DNA from: JBCCCJ01 sp039029315
GTDB taxonomy: Bacteria > Bacteroidota > Bacteroidia > J057
Assembly (NCBI GenBank): GCA_039029315.1
Contig: JBCCGK010000170.1
Coordinates: 1 to 16,942 of the forward strand
Direction of reading: 5' to 3'
Length of the DNA: 16,942 nucleotides
The first letter of the stretch is position 1. Every line of letters begins with the position of its first letter. The notes beneath the pieces were generated by a model. It ran no database searches, was not told where the DNA came from, and worked only from the letters and a program-made list of their open reading frames with translations. Positions 1 to 8,200 of this stretch are shown piece after piece. The translations under genes were made by a program, and so were the position numbers.

Positions 1-2
1 AC

Positions 3-122
3 GCCTGGGTTGACAGCTTCAGAACTCTGTTGGTCAGACAAGATACCTCTCTCAGCAGTTGGTGGTCCTGGCATTTTCTCGCTTTCACAGCTTGGATGAT
101 CAAACACAAAATTCCCCAGTGA
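3..122 (+). CDS. C-terminal fragment of an IS5-type DDE transposase, cut by the window edge
   Basis: An open frame enters from the left edge and stops with TGA at 120-122, giving 39 residues. It reads AWVDSFRTLLVR, then DTSLSSW, then WHFLAFTAWMIK. The pattern (A-W-x-D-x-F-R-x-L-x-x-R, an Asp-Thr or similar patch, a Trp, then a hydrophobic H-F-L-A-F helix) resembles the last segment of IS5-like DDE transposases common in Bacteroidota. The catalytic DDE residues would lie outside the window, so the gene may be intact or a remnant. No copy of the terminal repeat of the palindromic elements at 5097 and 12197 follows the stop, so I cannot tie this transposase to them. Competing open frames exist here (plus frame 1 to a stop at 97-99; minus strand), but their translations look less protein-like. 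Family assignment is by eye from a short stretch. Confidence 0.5.
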   Translation, partial: AWVDSFRTLLVRQDTSLSSWWSWHFLAFTAWMIKHKIPQ

Positions 123-168
123 AAAAACTTTAAATCACCTCCTGTAAAAAATGACACGCTCAGGTTCC

Positions 169-193
169 AAAAAGCCAAATTTCCTTAGGGAAA
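169..193 (-). terminator. Weak candidate terminator after the small membrane protein gene
   Basis: On the minus strand, just past the stop at 201-203, a 5-bp stem (TTTCC at 180-184 with GGAAA at 189-193) closes a 4-nt loop. It is followed by a short T run, the complement of the A run at 169-173. The stem is AT-rich and short, so this is only a candidate. The rest of 123-200 holds nothing else that I recognise. Confidence 0.22.
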
Positions 194-200
194 AGAGAAA

Positions 201-539
201 TTAAAACTTGGGACGTTCCAGAAGGGCATCAATCATATAGGAACGCTTGAGGTCGGCGCGTGTCATCCCCAGTTTTCTTTTCGGTTTGGTTTTCTTATAG
301 GTCTCAATGTGAAGTCCATGACTCATTTCTTCTTTTACCTTCAAAATCCGCTTGTCTATCCCTACTCGACTCCCTGGAAGCGCCAAGTCATCATTGTTGA
401 CTTTTGGGGGCATTTGATTGATGTGCTGAACTCCGCCGGAATTACTATCTTTGAGTCCATATTTAAGTCTGAGGTATCGGATATAGAACAATCCGGTGAT
501 GAGGAGAATGCCAAGGAGGGTCAAAAGAAATGCAACCAT
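201..539 (-). CDS. Small membrane-anchored protein of unknown function
   Basis: The gene encodes 112 residues. The first 20 or so form one hydrophobic helix (MVAFLLTLLGILLITGLFYI), followed by Arg, Lys and Tyr residues. This predicts a single-pass inner-membrane anchor with the basic remainder in the cytoplasm. The middle (about 30-60) is polar and probably disordered. The last 25 residues are Lys/Arg-rich and end in DLKRSYMIDALLERPKF, a pattern that recalls the short C-terminal D-[IL]-[RK]-K-A-x-I-x-x-E-I-L-x-R-P motif of many uncharacterised Bacteroidota proteins. That likeness is an impression only. There is no enzymatic motif. The gene is divergent from smc with 98 nt between the starts. 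The start fits because the hydrophobic anchor begins directly at Met1. Function unknown. Confidence 0.6.
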   Translation of the reverse strand: MVAFLLTLLGILLITGLFYIRYLRLKYGLKDSNSGGVQHINQMPPKVNNDDLALPGSRVGIDKRILKVKEEMSHGLHIETYKKTKPKRKLGMTRADLKRSYMIDALLERPKF

Positions 540-637
540 AACACGAACTTTACTTGCGCTACATGCAAATTATGAAATGTTGCGCGAAAAAAAGCATCTG
601 CGCAACTTTTTTCCTTAAGTTGCAAAGACCATAGCAT
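540..637. promoter_or_regulatory. Divergent intergenic region between the small membrane protein gene and smc
   Basis: These 98 nt must carry both promoters unless the stem-loop at 579-612 excludes one. On the minus strand there is CATAATTTG, one position short of the Bacteroidota -7 consensus TAnnTTTG. No good match to that consensus is visible in the smc direction, and neither start has a Shine-Dalgarno sequence. The sequence TTGC recurs next to the hairpin at about 620. Confidence 0.3.
579..612 (+). terminator. Stem-loop with U tract in the smc leader
   Basis: GTTGCGC at 579-585 pairs perfectly with GCGCAAC at 600-606. The loop is 14 nt and A-rich, and six T residues follow at 607-612. 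This has the form of an intrinsic terminator reading rightward. It lies 25 nt before the smc start and there is no plus-strand gene just upstream. It may stop read-through from the left edge, act as an attenuator in the smc leader, or read leftward through its A-rich loop. The pairing is directly visible; the function is inferred. Confidence 0.55.
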
Positions 638-3600
638 ATGCAACTAACCAGTCTTGAGATATCTGGCTTCAAAAGCTTTGCTGAACGAACCAAATTCGTT
701 TTCGATGAAGGGATTACCGGCATAGTCGGACCGAATGGATGCGGCAAATCAAATATTGTGGATTCCATCCGATGGGTCCTGGGGGAACAGCGAACAAGAA
801 ATTTGCGCTCCGACAAGATGGAAAACATCATCTTCAATGGAACCAAAACCAAACGAAAAGCCAATCTGGCAGAAGTTTCCCTAACCTTTGAGAATACCAA
901 AAATCTCCTTCCGACAGAGTATTCCACCATTCGCATTACCCGCAAGCTGTATCGAAGCGGGGAAAGCGAGTATCAGATCAATGGAATCACCTGCCGACTC
1001 AAAGACATCCAAAATCTGTTCATGGATACTGGAATCAGCTCGGATTCCTATGCCATCATTGAATTGCGGATGGTGGATGAGATCTTGACCAATAAGGACA
1101 ATGAAAGACGAAGGTTTTTGGAAGAAGCTGCCGGAATCTCCAAATACAAGGTGCGAAAGCGGCAAACTTTGAAGAGACTGAAGGATACCGATGCAGATTT
1201 GGAGCGCGTTGATGATTTACTTTTTGAAATCGAAAAAAACCTCAAATCTCTGGAGAAACAGGCCAGACGGACACAAAGGTATTTCGAACTCAAAGAAAAA
1301 TACAAAATCATCAGTTCCCAATACGCCTTCCTGACCATGCGGAGTATCAAGGATCGGCAGCGTCAGATACAGATTTTGGAACACAGCCTCCAGGACCAAC
1401 AGGGAAGTTTGCAGGCGGGAATGGCCAAAAGAGAAGCGGGCGTGCAAGAGATGAAAAAGAATCTGCTAGATGTGGAAAAAGATCTTTCTTCAGGACAGAC
1501 GGACCTCAATCAGCATATTCGCAACATACAAGGGATCGAGACTGAAAAGTCCATCAAAAACGAACGACTCAAATACCTTCAACAAAGAGAAACAGCCATT
1601 CGAGACCAGGCAGAGACAGAGCGGCAACAGATCGATCAGCGGCGAAGTGGCATCTTGCAATTGAGAGAAGAGGAATTTCGCCAGCAACAGGAAGCCGAAA
1701 AACAAAAACGGACCACCGAACATCTGAAGTCTGAAACGGAACGTCTTCGAAAACAACAAGAAGAGGCCCAACGCATTACCAACAGCATCGCAGAACAGCA
1801 TCGGCAGACAGAACAAGAGATGCAATCACTGACTCGGGACAAGGAAATCAAGCGGGTCCAAATCCAGAGTCTGGAAGGAGAACTCAACCGGGCAGAAGAG
1901 GATCGCTCCCGGAGAAGTGGAGATTTGGACGCCTTTGCGATCAAATCAGAACAACTTACAGCAGAAACTCAAACACTGGAACGTCAATTCGGTGAGTTAC
2001 AGGCCCGGAAGGTCGCGCATGAAGAAGAAACCAAAGCGACAGACCAGCTATTTGCACAACTGAAGGATACTGTCTACAAGACCAACCGGATTCTGGATGC
2101 CAAGCAAAATGAATTCAACCTTACCAAAAGTCTGGTCGAAAATCTTGAAGGCTTCCCAACCAGTGTGAAATTCCTGAAAAAGAACGCCAAATGGATCAAG
2201 GACTCGCCTTTGTTATCAGATGTATTTGCCGTTCCTGATGCCTACAAAGTCGCCCTGGAAAGTTTTCTGGACCCTTATCTGAGTTATTATATTGTCCCTA
2301 CACGGGAAGATGCGATCCTTGCCGTGCATATGCTCGCCGATGCAGCCAAAGGACGGGCTAATTTTTTCATTTTGGATGAATTGGAGTCCTACCAATCTGC
2401 CAATCCCATTCTCTTTACCCAGGCTCAATCTGCATTGGATATTGTAGAATTTGCTCCAGAATACAAAAAACTGGCGGCATACCTGCTGGATCGTTTGTAT
2501 CTGGTGAATGACGAAGCCGATCTGCCCAAGGATATTCCTGAGAGTGCCGTCTTTATGACCAGAACCGGGAATCTTTCTCGACGGCGTTTTGTCCTTGGTG
2601 GAGGCTCCCTTGGGCTATTTGAAGGGAAACGCCTGGGACGGGCCAAAAACCTGGAAAAACTTGAAAAAGAGATTGCCAAACTTCAAAAAAAGCTTACTTC
2701 CGAAAAAGTAGAACTGGACAAAACGGGTAAGAGACTCGAATCCCTGAAACGGACAAATCACAACAAGGAATTGGAACAGGTCCGCAAACAATTGAGTGAA
2801 AAACAACGGGATTTGTCTGTGTTGCAGCTTCGAGAAAAGGAACATCGGGAATTCCTCGAACGGGTAGGGAAGCGATCTGAGAATTTGCATGCAGAGCTAC
2901 AAAATCTGCGAACAGAACTGGAATCTGCGGACCCGAAATTGAAGATACAGGCAGAAACACTCTTGCAGTTGGGCACTCAGCTGGAAAGTCAGAAAGCCCA
3001 ATTGGGGGAGCATACAGAACAACTCAATGAATCCTCTCGCCTCTACAATGAAGCGAATATTCGCATGATCCAACTCAACAATCAGGTCGAAAATCTAAGC
3101 CGGGAGTTGTTGCAAAATACCAGAGCCATTGAGCAATATGAGGTCAATGCAGAAAAATTGAAACGAGAACTCAGTCAAGTACAAGCAGATACTGACAAAT
3201 TGATCAGTAGCAACCTACAGGACGATGAAACGATGGTTCGGCTGTATACCCAGAAGAAAGAAATGGAGCGTCAGGTAGGTGTGCTGGAAGAACGAGTGGC
3301 TCAGTCTCGAAACGGAATTTACGAACTGGAAGAATCTCTCTCTCAAGACCGCAAGAGGCGAGAGGAATTGATGCAAAAACAATCTGAACTCAAAGAACAA
3401 GCAGCAGAAGTTCGTATTGAGATCAATGGCCTTCGTGAGCGAATGTCTGTAGAATTTCAGGTTGAGTTAGGAGAACTGAGTGAAGTCGCCTTGTTTGACA
3501 AAGCCATTGATACCTATGATTTGCGGCAGATTGAATCACAATTGCTCAAAACAAGAGACCGGGTTCAAAACTTTGGAGAAATCAATCCTATGGCTGTAGA

Positions 3601-4189
3601 AGCCTTCAATGAAATCAAGGAACGATACGATTTCATCTCTGGGCAGAAAAAGGATCTGGAAGAAGCCAAAGCCTCCCTGTTGCAGACCATAGCCGAAATT
3701 GACCAAACTGCGAAAGAAAAGTTCCTTGAAACATTTGCGCTGGTTCGAGAAAACTTTATGCGGGTATTTCGGTCTTTGTTCAGAGAGGATGATAAATGTG
3801 ATTTGATCCTGATGGATGAGAACAATCCGCTTGAATCAGATGTCAACATCATCGCACGTCCCAAAGGCAAACGCCCCTTGACCATCAAGCAATTATCTGG
3901 AGGTGAAAAAACCTTAACAGCAGTAGCCCTTCTGTTTTCCATTTACCTGATCAAGCCGGCTCCTTTCTGTATCTTTGATGAAGTGGATGCTCCCTTGGAT
4001 GACGCCAACATTGATAAATTCAACAACATCATCAAGGATTTTTCCAAAGATTCTCAATTTCTCATTGTTACCCATAACAAACGAACCATGGCTGCCACCA
4101 ATGTGATGTATGGCGTAACAATGCAACCACCAGGAATCTCCAATATAGCCCCTGTCAATCAACAGGCGATTTTGGCCGCGAACAAATAA
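638..4189 (+). CDS. smc: Chromosome segregation and condensation ATPase SMC
   Basis: This protein is the ATPase subunit of the Smc-ScpAB complex, which loads on and organises newly replicated chromosomes in the cytoplasm. Its 1183 residues match the usual family length of about 1150-1200. The N-terminal ATP-binding half has Walker A GPNGCGKSN at residues 31-39. Long Gln/Glu/Lys/Arg-rich coiled coils run from about 165 to 500 and from about 670 to 1000. Between them lies the hinge (about 504-665), which includes LSDVFAVPDAYKVALESFL and the glycine-rich GGGSLGL near 654-660. The C-terminal half carries the ABC signature LSGGEKTLTA from residue 1086, Walker B FCIFDEVDAP with D1114 and E1115, the D-loop that follows, and VTHNKRTM as the switch His region. 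All catalytic motifs are intact. The start matches the typical N-terminus (LEISGFKSFAE). No scpA or scpB is present here. Its stop lies 1 nt from the stop of the convergent lipoprotein gene. Confidence 0.97.
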   Translation: MQLTSLEISGFKSFAERTKFVFDEGITGIVGPNGCGKSNIVDSIRWVLGEQRTRNLRSDKMENIIFNGTKTKRKANLAEVSLTFENTKNLLPTEYSTIRITRKLYRSGESEYQINGITCRLKDIQNLFMDTGISSDSYAIIELRMVDEILTNKDNERRRFLEEAAGISKYKVRKRQTLKRLKDTDADLERVDDLLFEIEKNLKSLEKQARRTQRYFELKEKYKIISSQYAFLTMRSIKDRQRQIQILEHSLQDQQGSLQAGMAKREAGVQEMKKNLLDVEKDLSSGQTDLNQHIRNIQGIETEKSIKNERLKYLQQRETAIRDQAETERQQIDQRRSGILQLREEEFRQQQEAEKQKRTTEHLKSETERLRKQQEEAQRITNSIAEQHRQTEQEMQSLTRDKEIKRVQIQSLEGELNRAEEDRSRRSGDLDAFAIKSEQLTAETQTLERQFGELQARKVAHEEETKATDQLFAQLKDTVYKTNRILDAKQNEFNLTKSLVENLEGFPTSVKFLKKNAKWIKDSPLLSDVFAVPDAYKVALESFLDPYLSYYIVPTREDAILAVHMLADAAKGRANFFILDELESYQSANPILFTQAQSALDIVEFAPEYKKLAAYLLDRLYLVNDEADLPKDIPESAVFMTRTGNLSRRRFVLGGGSLGLFEGKRLGRAKNLEKLEKEIAKLQKKLTSEKVELDKTGKRLESLKRTNHNKELEQVRKQLSEKQRDLSVLQLREKEHREFLERVGKRSENLHAELQNLRTELESADPKLKIQAETLLQLGTQLESQKAQLGEHTEQLNESSRLYNEANIRMIQLNNQVENLSRELLQNTRAIEQYEVNAEKLKRELSQVQADTDKLISSNLQDDETMVRLYTQKKEMERQVGVLEERVAQSRNGIYELEESLSQDRKRREELMQKQSELKEQAAEVRIEINGLRERMSVEFQVELGELSEVALFDKAIDTYDLRQIESQLLKTRDRVQNFGEINPMAVEAFNEIKERYDFISGQKKDLEEAKASLLQTIAEIDQTAKEKFLETFALVRENFMRVFRSLFREDDKCDLILMDENNPLESDVNIIARPKGKRPLTIKQLSGGEKTLTAVALLFSIYLIKPAPFCIFDEVDAPLDDANIDKFNNIIKDFSKDSQFLIVTHNKRTMAATNVMYGVTMQPPGISNIAPVNQQAILAANK

Positions 4190-4190
4190 C

Positions 4191-5069
4191 TTACCTCAAG
4201 CCACAGGCTCCTGCACCTGGATCAAGCTGGTCTACGGTGATCTGCTGTCCCCCATCGAGAATGTTGCCACTGATCAGATTGTGGTCTATAAATGGTACGC
4301 CCGGATTGAACGCAAATGGAAGCGCATTTCCAGCGAAATCGGCGAAGTCCTGTGCGAGTTGAAAGCTGGCAAAAAACTTGATCCCATCTTGACGATAAAT
4401 GCCGAATCCTCTTCGAATATTGGGATTGGCCAAGCCATTGATATGGGTGTCCTGCTGCCGGAAAATTGAGCCTGGAACAGCCAGATCAAATGGCATTTCC
4501 CGATGGACAAACTCGATGGCATTGTCTTCATAAGTCGATGCCTGAATGTTGATCTCTGGACAATCGTAATTGGCCTGGACCTTGGGAGGGGACTGTGTAT
4601 TGAGGTCGTGTCCTTCACAGATGCAAATCATCTCGGGTGTAGAAAAGGCAGCAATCAAATCAAACTGAGGCATAATGACCGTGCTCGTTTCATCCAACCC
4701 AAGCGGAAAAGGCATGCTAGGACCCGCTGGCATCATGAGCCGCAACTGATTATCGGTATAGGTATAGGTCCCATCAAATACAAAATCATCATGGGTATCT
4801 GTTGTGAACAGAACTTGCATGTTGCCATCATCTTTGAAAACGAAGAACCATAACAATTGAGAATTTCGCCTCCCACACTGGTATATAGCAGAAAAGGGGC
4901 GATTGGGGGTGAAAGAAAAACGATCATCAATTTCCTCTGCAACCGAGAGAGGAACTTCTGGCTCGGGAGGTCCTGGCTGCGTGGGATCAGGCACACAGCT
5001 CGCAAGGGTCAGACACAGAATTAGCAAAAATATGTGCCGGATGTTAAGAGAAAAAACAGATGGAGGCAT
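4191..5069 (-). CDS. Lipoprotein of unknown function
   Basis: The product has 292 residues. The N-terminus is a lipoprotein signal peptide: a hydrophobic stretch (about 13-22) ends in the lipobox L-A-S-C with Cys25 as the lipidated residue. A Pro-rich linker (PDPTQPGPPEPEVP) follows. The mature part contains two segments with a lipocalin-like beta feel (FKDDGNMQVLF and FDGTYTYTDNQLRLMM) and several Cys residues (YQCG, ICICEG, DCPE, GACGLR) that could pair in the periplasm or at the cell surface. I do not recognise a family. The gene lies downstream of the protease gene on the same strand, but a 161-bp palindromic element separates them and ends only 28 nt before this start, so the two may be transcribed separately. 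The stop is 1 nt from the smc stop, so the mRNA 3' ends probably overlap. Confidence 0.7.
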   Translation of the reverse strand: MPPSVFSLNIRHIFLLILCLTLASCVPDPTQPGPPEPEVPLSVAEEIDDRFSFTPNRPFSAIYQCGRRNSQLLWFFVFKDDGNMQVLFTTDTHDDFVFDGTYTYTDNQLRLMMPAGPSMPFPLGLDETSTVIMPQFDLIAAFSTPEMICICEGHDLNTQSPPKVQANYDCPEINIQASTYEDNAIEFVHREMPFDLAVPGSIFRQQDTHINGLANPNIRRGFGIYRQDGIKFFASFQLAQDFADFAGNALPFAFNPGVPFIDHNLISGNILDGGQQITVDQLDPGAGACGLR

Positions 5070-5096
5070 TGTATAAGAATTGAGGATTCAGAAGAT

Positions 5097-5263
5097 TTAG
5101 AGACTGTTTGGGAATCTGTGCTGAGAATTTTTAGAGTGTATTTTTTTCTCAGGCAAGGCACTTTTTTGTTCTCATAGTGGTGCTATGGGAACAAAAAAAG
5201 CCGCCGGATGAGGAAAAAAGACGCATACAAAAAATAAGTGATAGATGTTCAAACAGTCTCTTA
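5097..5263. mobile_element. Complete MITE-like palindromic element (copy 1)
   Basis: The ends are perfect 11-bp inverted repeats, GAGACTGTTTG (5100-5110) and CAAACAGTCTC (5250-5260). TTA flanks both sides (5097-5099 and 5261-5263), as a 3-bp target duplication would. The two arms, about 78 nt each, pair imperfectly over their whole length and meet in a strong central hairpin: CTTTTTTGTTCTCATAG (5161-5177), loop TGGTG, and CTATGGGAACAAAAAAAG (5183-5200). A smaller hairpin, CTGAGAA with TTCTCAG (5121-5127 and 5146-5152), sits in the left arm. There is no open reading frame of note. GAG ends and a TNA target are known for some IS5-group elements, so a non-autonomous derivative of such an IS is a reasonable inference. 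It lies between the protease 3' end and the lipoprotein start. Confidence 0.7.
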
Positions 5264-5291
5264 CTGAATAGTCGTTTCTTGGACTTGGATA

Positions 5292-8200
5292 TCACCCACC
5301 ATAAACAATTTTCCAGACTCGTTCTTTGTCATTGACATCTGTTAGCTTGAATTGGTACTCTCCTTTGGGGAATGCAGCTAGACTCAACTGCTGACGATAA
5401 GGTCCTGCTTTCAATCTGAGTTGACCTGTGGCCAGTTGCTGATTGGCATTGTCCAGCAAATGCATGGTCAGAGTCATGGCTCTTGGCAAATCCATTTCAA
5501 CCTGTATGATGCCATCAGAAGTTCGTTCCGTAACCTTGATGATATCATCTCCGACCAATTCTTCCAGATTGCTGGAGTTCTTGACGATCAGTTTTCGACT
5601 TGTCCTGCTTTGACATATGCCATTGCTGACAGCCAATTGTACCGTATAAGTGCCAGGTTCCTGGAAGATATGCAAGGGGTTTTTTTCCTTCGAACTGCTC
5701 CCGTTGCCAAAATCCCATAACCAGGAAGTCGCGGCGACAGTATGATCGGTAAATCTCACAGCTCCAGGAGATTTCGCCAAATCAATTTCTTGTGCAGAAA
5801 TCGAAAACTCAGCGTCCAGGTCGCTGACTTCCACAAAAACTTCCGCTGTATCTCTACACCCATTATTGCTTTTGCCAATAACTGTAAAGGAGCCACTTCG
5901 TTCAGGAAGAGCGAAGGTTTTTGCTGTGGCCCGAACATTGATGCCATTTCCAGCCAGCCATTCATAGGCGTCTGCTCCTTCTGCTGCCAAATCAAGTCTG
6001 TCTCCTTTGCACAAGGTACTGGTTGAAGCGGATATTTCCAGGAATTTGGAGGGGACAACTTCGACTGTTACAAATCCCTCCATTTCACAAAAGTCCTCAT
6101 CCAGGGCACGTACGGTATAACTACTGGTCGCAGTTGGCCTTACGGTAACCCGAGAGCCTGCAATGGTATTCAGGTCTTCGGATTCATCCCAGACATAGGA
6201 GCGATCATTTCCCCCACTTGCAATCAGGGTAACCGTATCGCCTTCACAACGAATCGGTGCGGAAGGATTGATCGTAATGGCTTTAGGAGGCCGAACCACT
6301 ACTGTGACAGATCGCTCGCTTCCACAGCCGCCTTCTTGTGTACTTACAGTATAGGTTGTCGTTTTTTCCGGTCGGGCAGAAACCAATGGTCCAGTTGTCT
6401 GGTCAAGCCCATCCGCCGGAAACCACACATAGCCACTTCCTCCGCTTGCCACGAGTCGGGCAATTTCTCCTCGACAAATGATGCTATCTTGTGTCTCTAC
6501 TTGAAGCGGTAGACCATTTCCTACTTCAACCGTGATTTGGGTTTCAGTGTAACATCCATTTTTGTCTGTTCCACTGATGGTATAGGTGGTGGTCTGTTCA
6601 GGAAAAGCGACTACCTCTGTGCCAGAAGCTGCACTTAAGCCCTCTACGGGACTCCATCGAAACAATCCTTCTCGATTCAGTGTGAGGCTGATCTGATCTC
6701 CTGGACAGAGATTGGGAGATTCAGGGGACACCTGTAAGGGAGGGGCTTCTCTCACCAACACCTCTACAGAATCAATCAGAATACATCCATCCAGGGTGGT
6801 TCCTTCTACCACATAAGTGGTGGTTTGGGAAGGCGTAACATGAACAGTGGAACCTACGCCTCTTTCAAGGCCATTGGCAGGATGCCAATAGTAGGAAGCA
6901 GCTCCCCTAACTGCCAAATCCAAAGACTCCCCTTCGCAAATTGCCGGAGAAAATGGCGTGATGTTCAAGCCCCCACCTTCGCCGACAACTTCCAGGTAAA
7001 TCTCCTGTTCAGCCCTGCACCCATCAGAATCAGTGGCTACCACCTTGTAGGTAGTCGATGTGGTAGGGGTGGCTGTAACGAGTTCGCCAGTTGTCTGATC
7101 TAGGCCAGAAGCCGGAGACCAGGAATATTCTTCCGCACCAGAGGCTATCAAGTCAAGAGATTGACCTTTACAAACGGTCCCACCAACAGTATTGATTTCT
7201 ACCTCAAATGGATTGGAAATCGTGATGAAGTCAGGGGCTTCTTTGCTATTTCGATCACCATCGCAGCCTTCTACTGTCAATCGCACATCCTGCAATCCAA
7301 GCGTAATAAACTCAACTTTGGGATTGGCTTCCCGAGAGAAGGAGGGTTCTCCACCAGGAAACTCCCAGAAAAACTCGACAGCATGCTCGGACAGTGATTG
7401 GAATTGTACTTCCTGTCCCAAACAACTGACAGTTTCTGTTGCCGTAAAATCTGCAATGGGTCGCTGACCTCGACTGATGGATACGGTGGCACTTGCCTGA
7501 TTTTGGCATCCAAAACGATCCTGAATATCAACGGTATAGGTTGTCGCTCTGCGTGGACTGGCAAGCACTTCTTCACTGTCTGTCTTGTCCAGGCCTGATC
7601 TGGGGCGCCAGCGGTAATTGCTTGCTTCCGGGGAGATGGCACGAATGAAAGTGCTTTCTCCTCTACAAATACTAGGATGATCAATTTCCAGTTCAAGACT
7701 GGGTTTGGGAAGCACTGCGATCAAGACAGAGGTGGTGTCAGTACACCCGACTTCATTCCAGCCAGTCACAGTAAAGCGGGTGGTTGTGCTGGGGCGCGGC
7801 CTGATGACTGCTCCTCTGAGAGGATTAGGTCCGATTTCTGGACTCCAATGGTATCCTGCTCCTCCATTGGCTCGAAGCTCAATACTCTCTCCTTCACAAA
7901 TCTCTGCCTCAGAGGCTGTGAGAGAGATGCGGGGAATTCTCCCTACTTCAATGGTTTTTTTTAGGCTACTTCTGCATCCAGATGCGGTGGCAGCGGTAAC
8001 TGTATAAGTCGTTGTTGATGAGGGAGCGGCACTGACCAGCTCTCCTTCTGTGCTGTTCAGGCCGACGGCTGGTGACCAGCTGTATGAGGCGGCACCACTT
8101 GCCTGAAGTTTGGCGCTGGTTCCCGGACAAATGGTTTCCCGGTCTGTGTCAATGACCAATTCGGGAGTCGCTTCTACATGGATGGTTACATCCTTACGCA

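Noticed and set aside
1..139. Minus-strand open frame (start possible at 74) running off the left edge
   Set aside because: The translation (MPGPPTAERGILSDQQSSEA and on) resembles no family, and the plus-strand frame looks more like a transposase end.
132..143. ATCACCTCCT, identical to the 3' end of 16S rRNA
   Set aside because: The sequence around it has no other 16S features and no spacer or tRNA follows. On the minus strand it reads AGGAGGTGAT, a perfect Shine-Dalgarno sequence, but no good start follows at the right distance.
638..4189. Many long antisense frames within smc and the protease gene
   Set aside because: They are shadows of strongly coding frames and carry no domain pattern.
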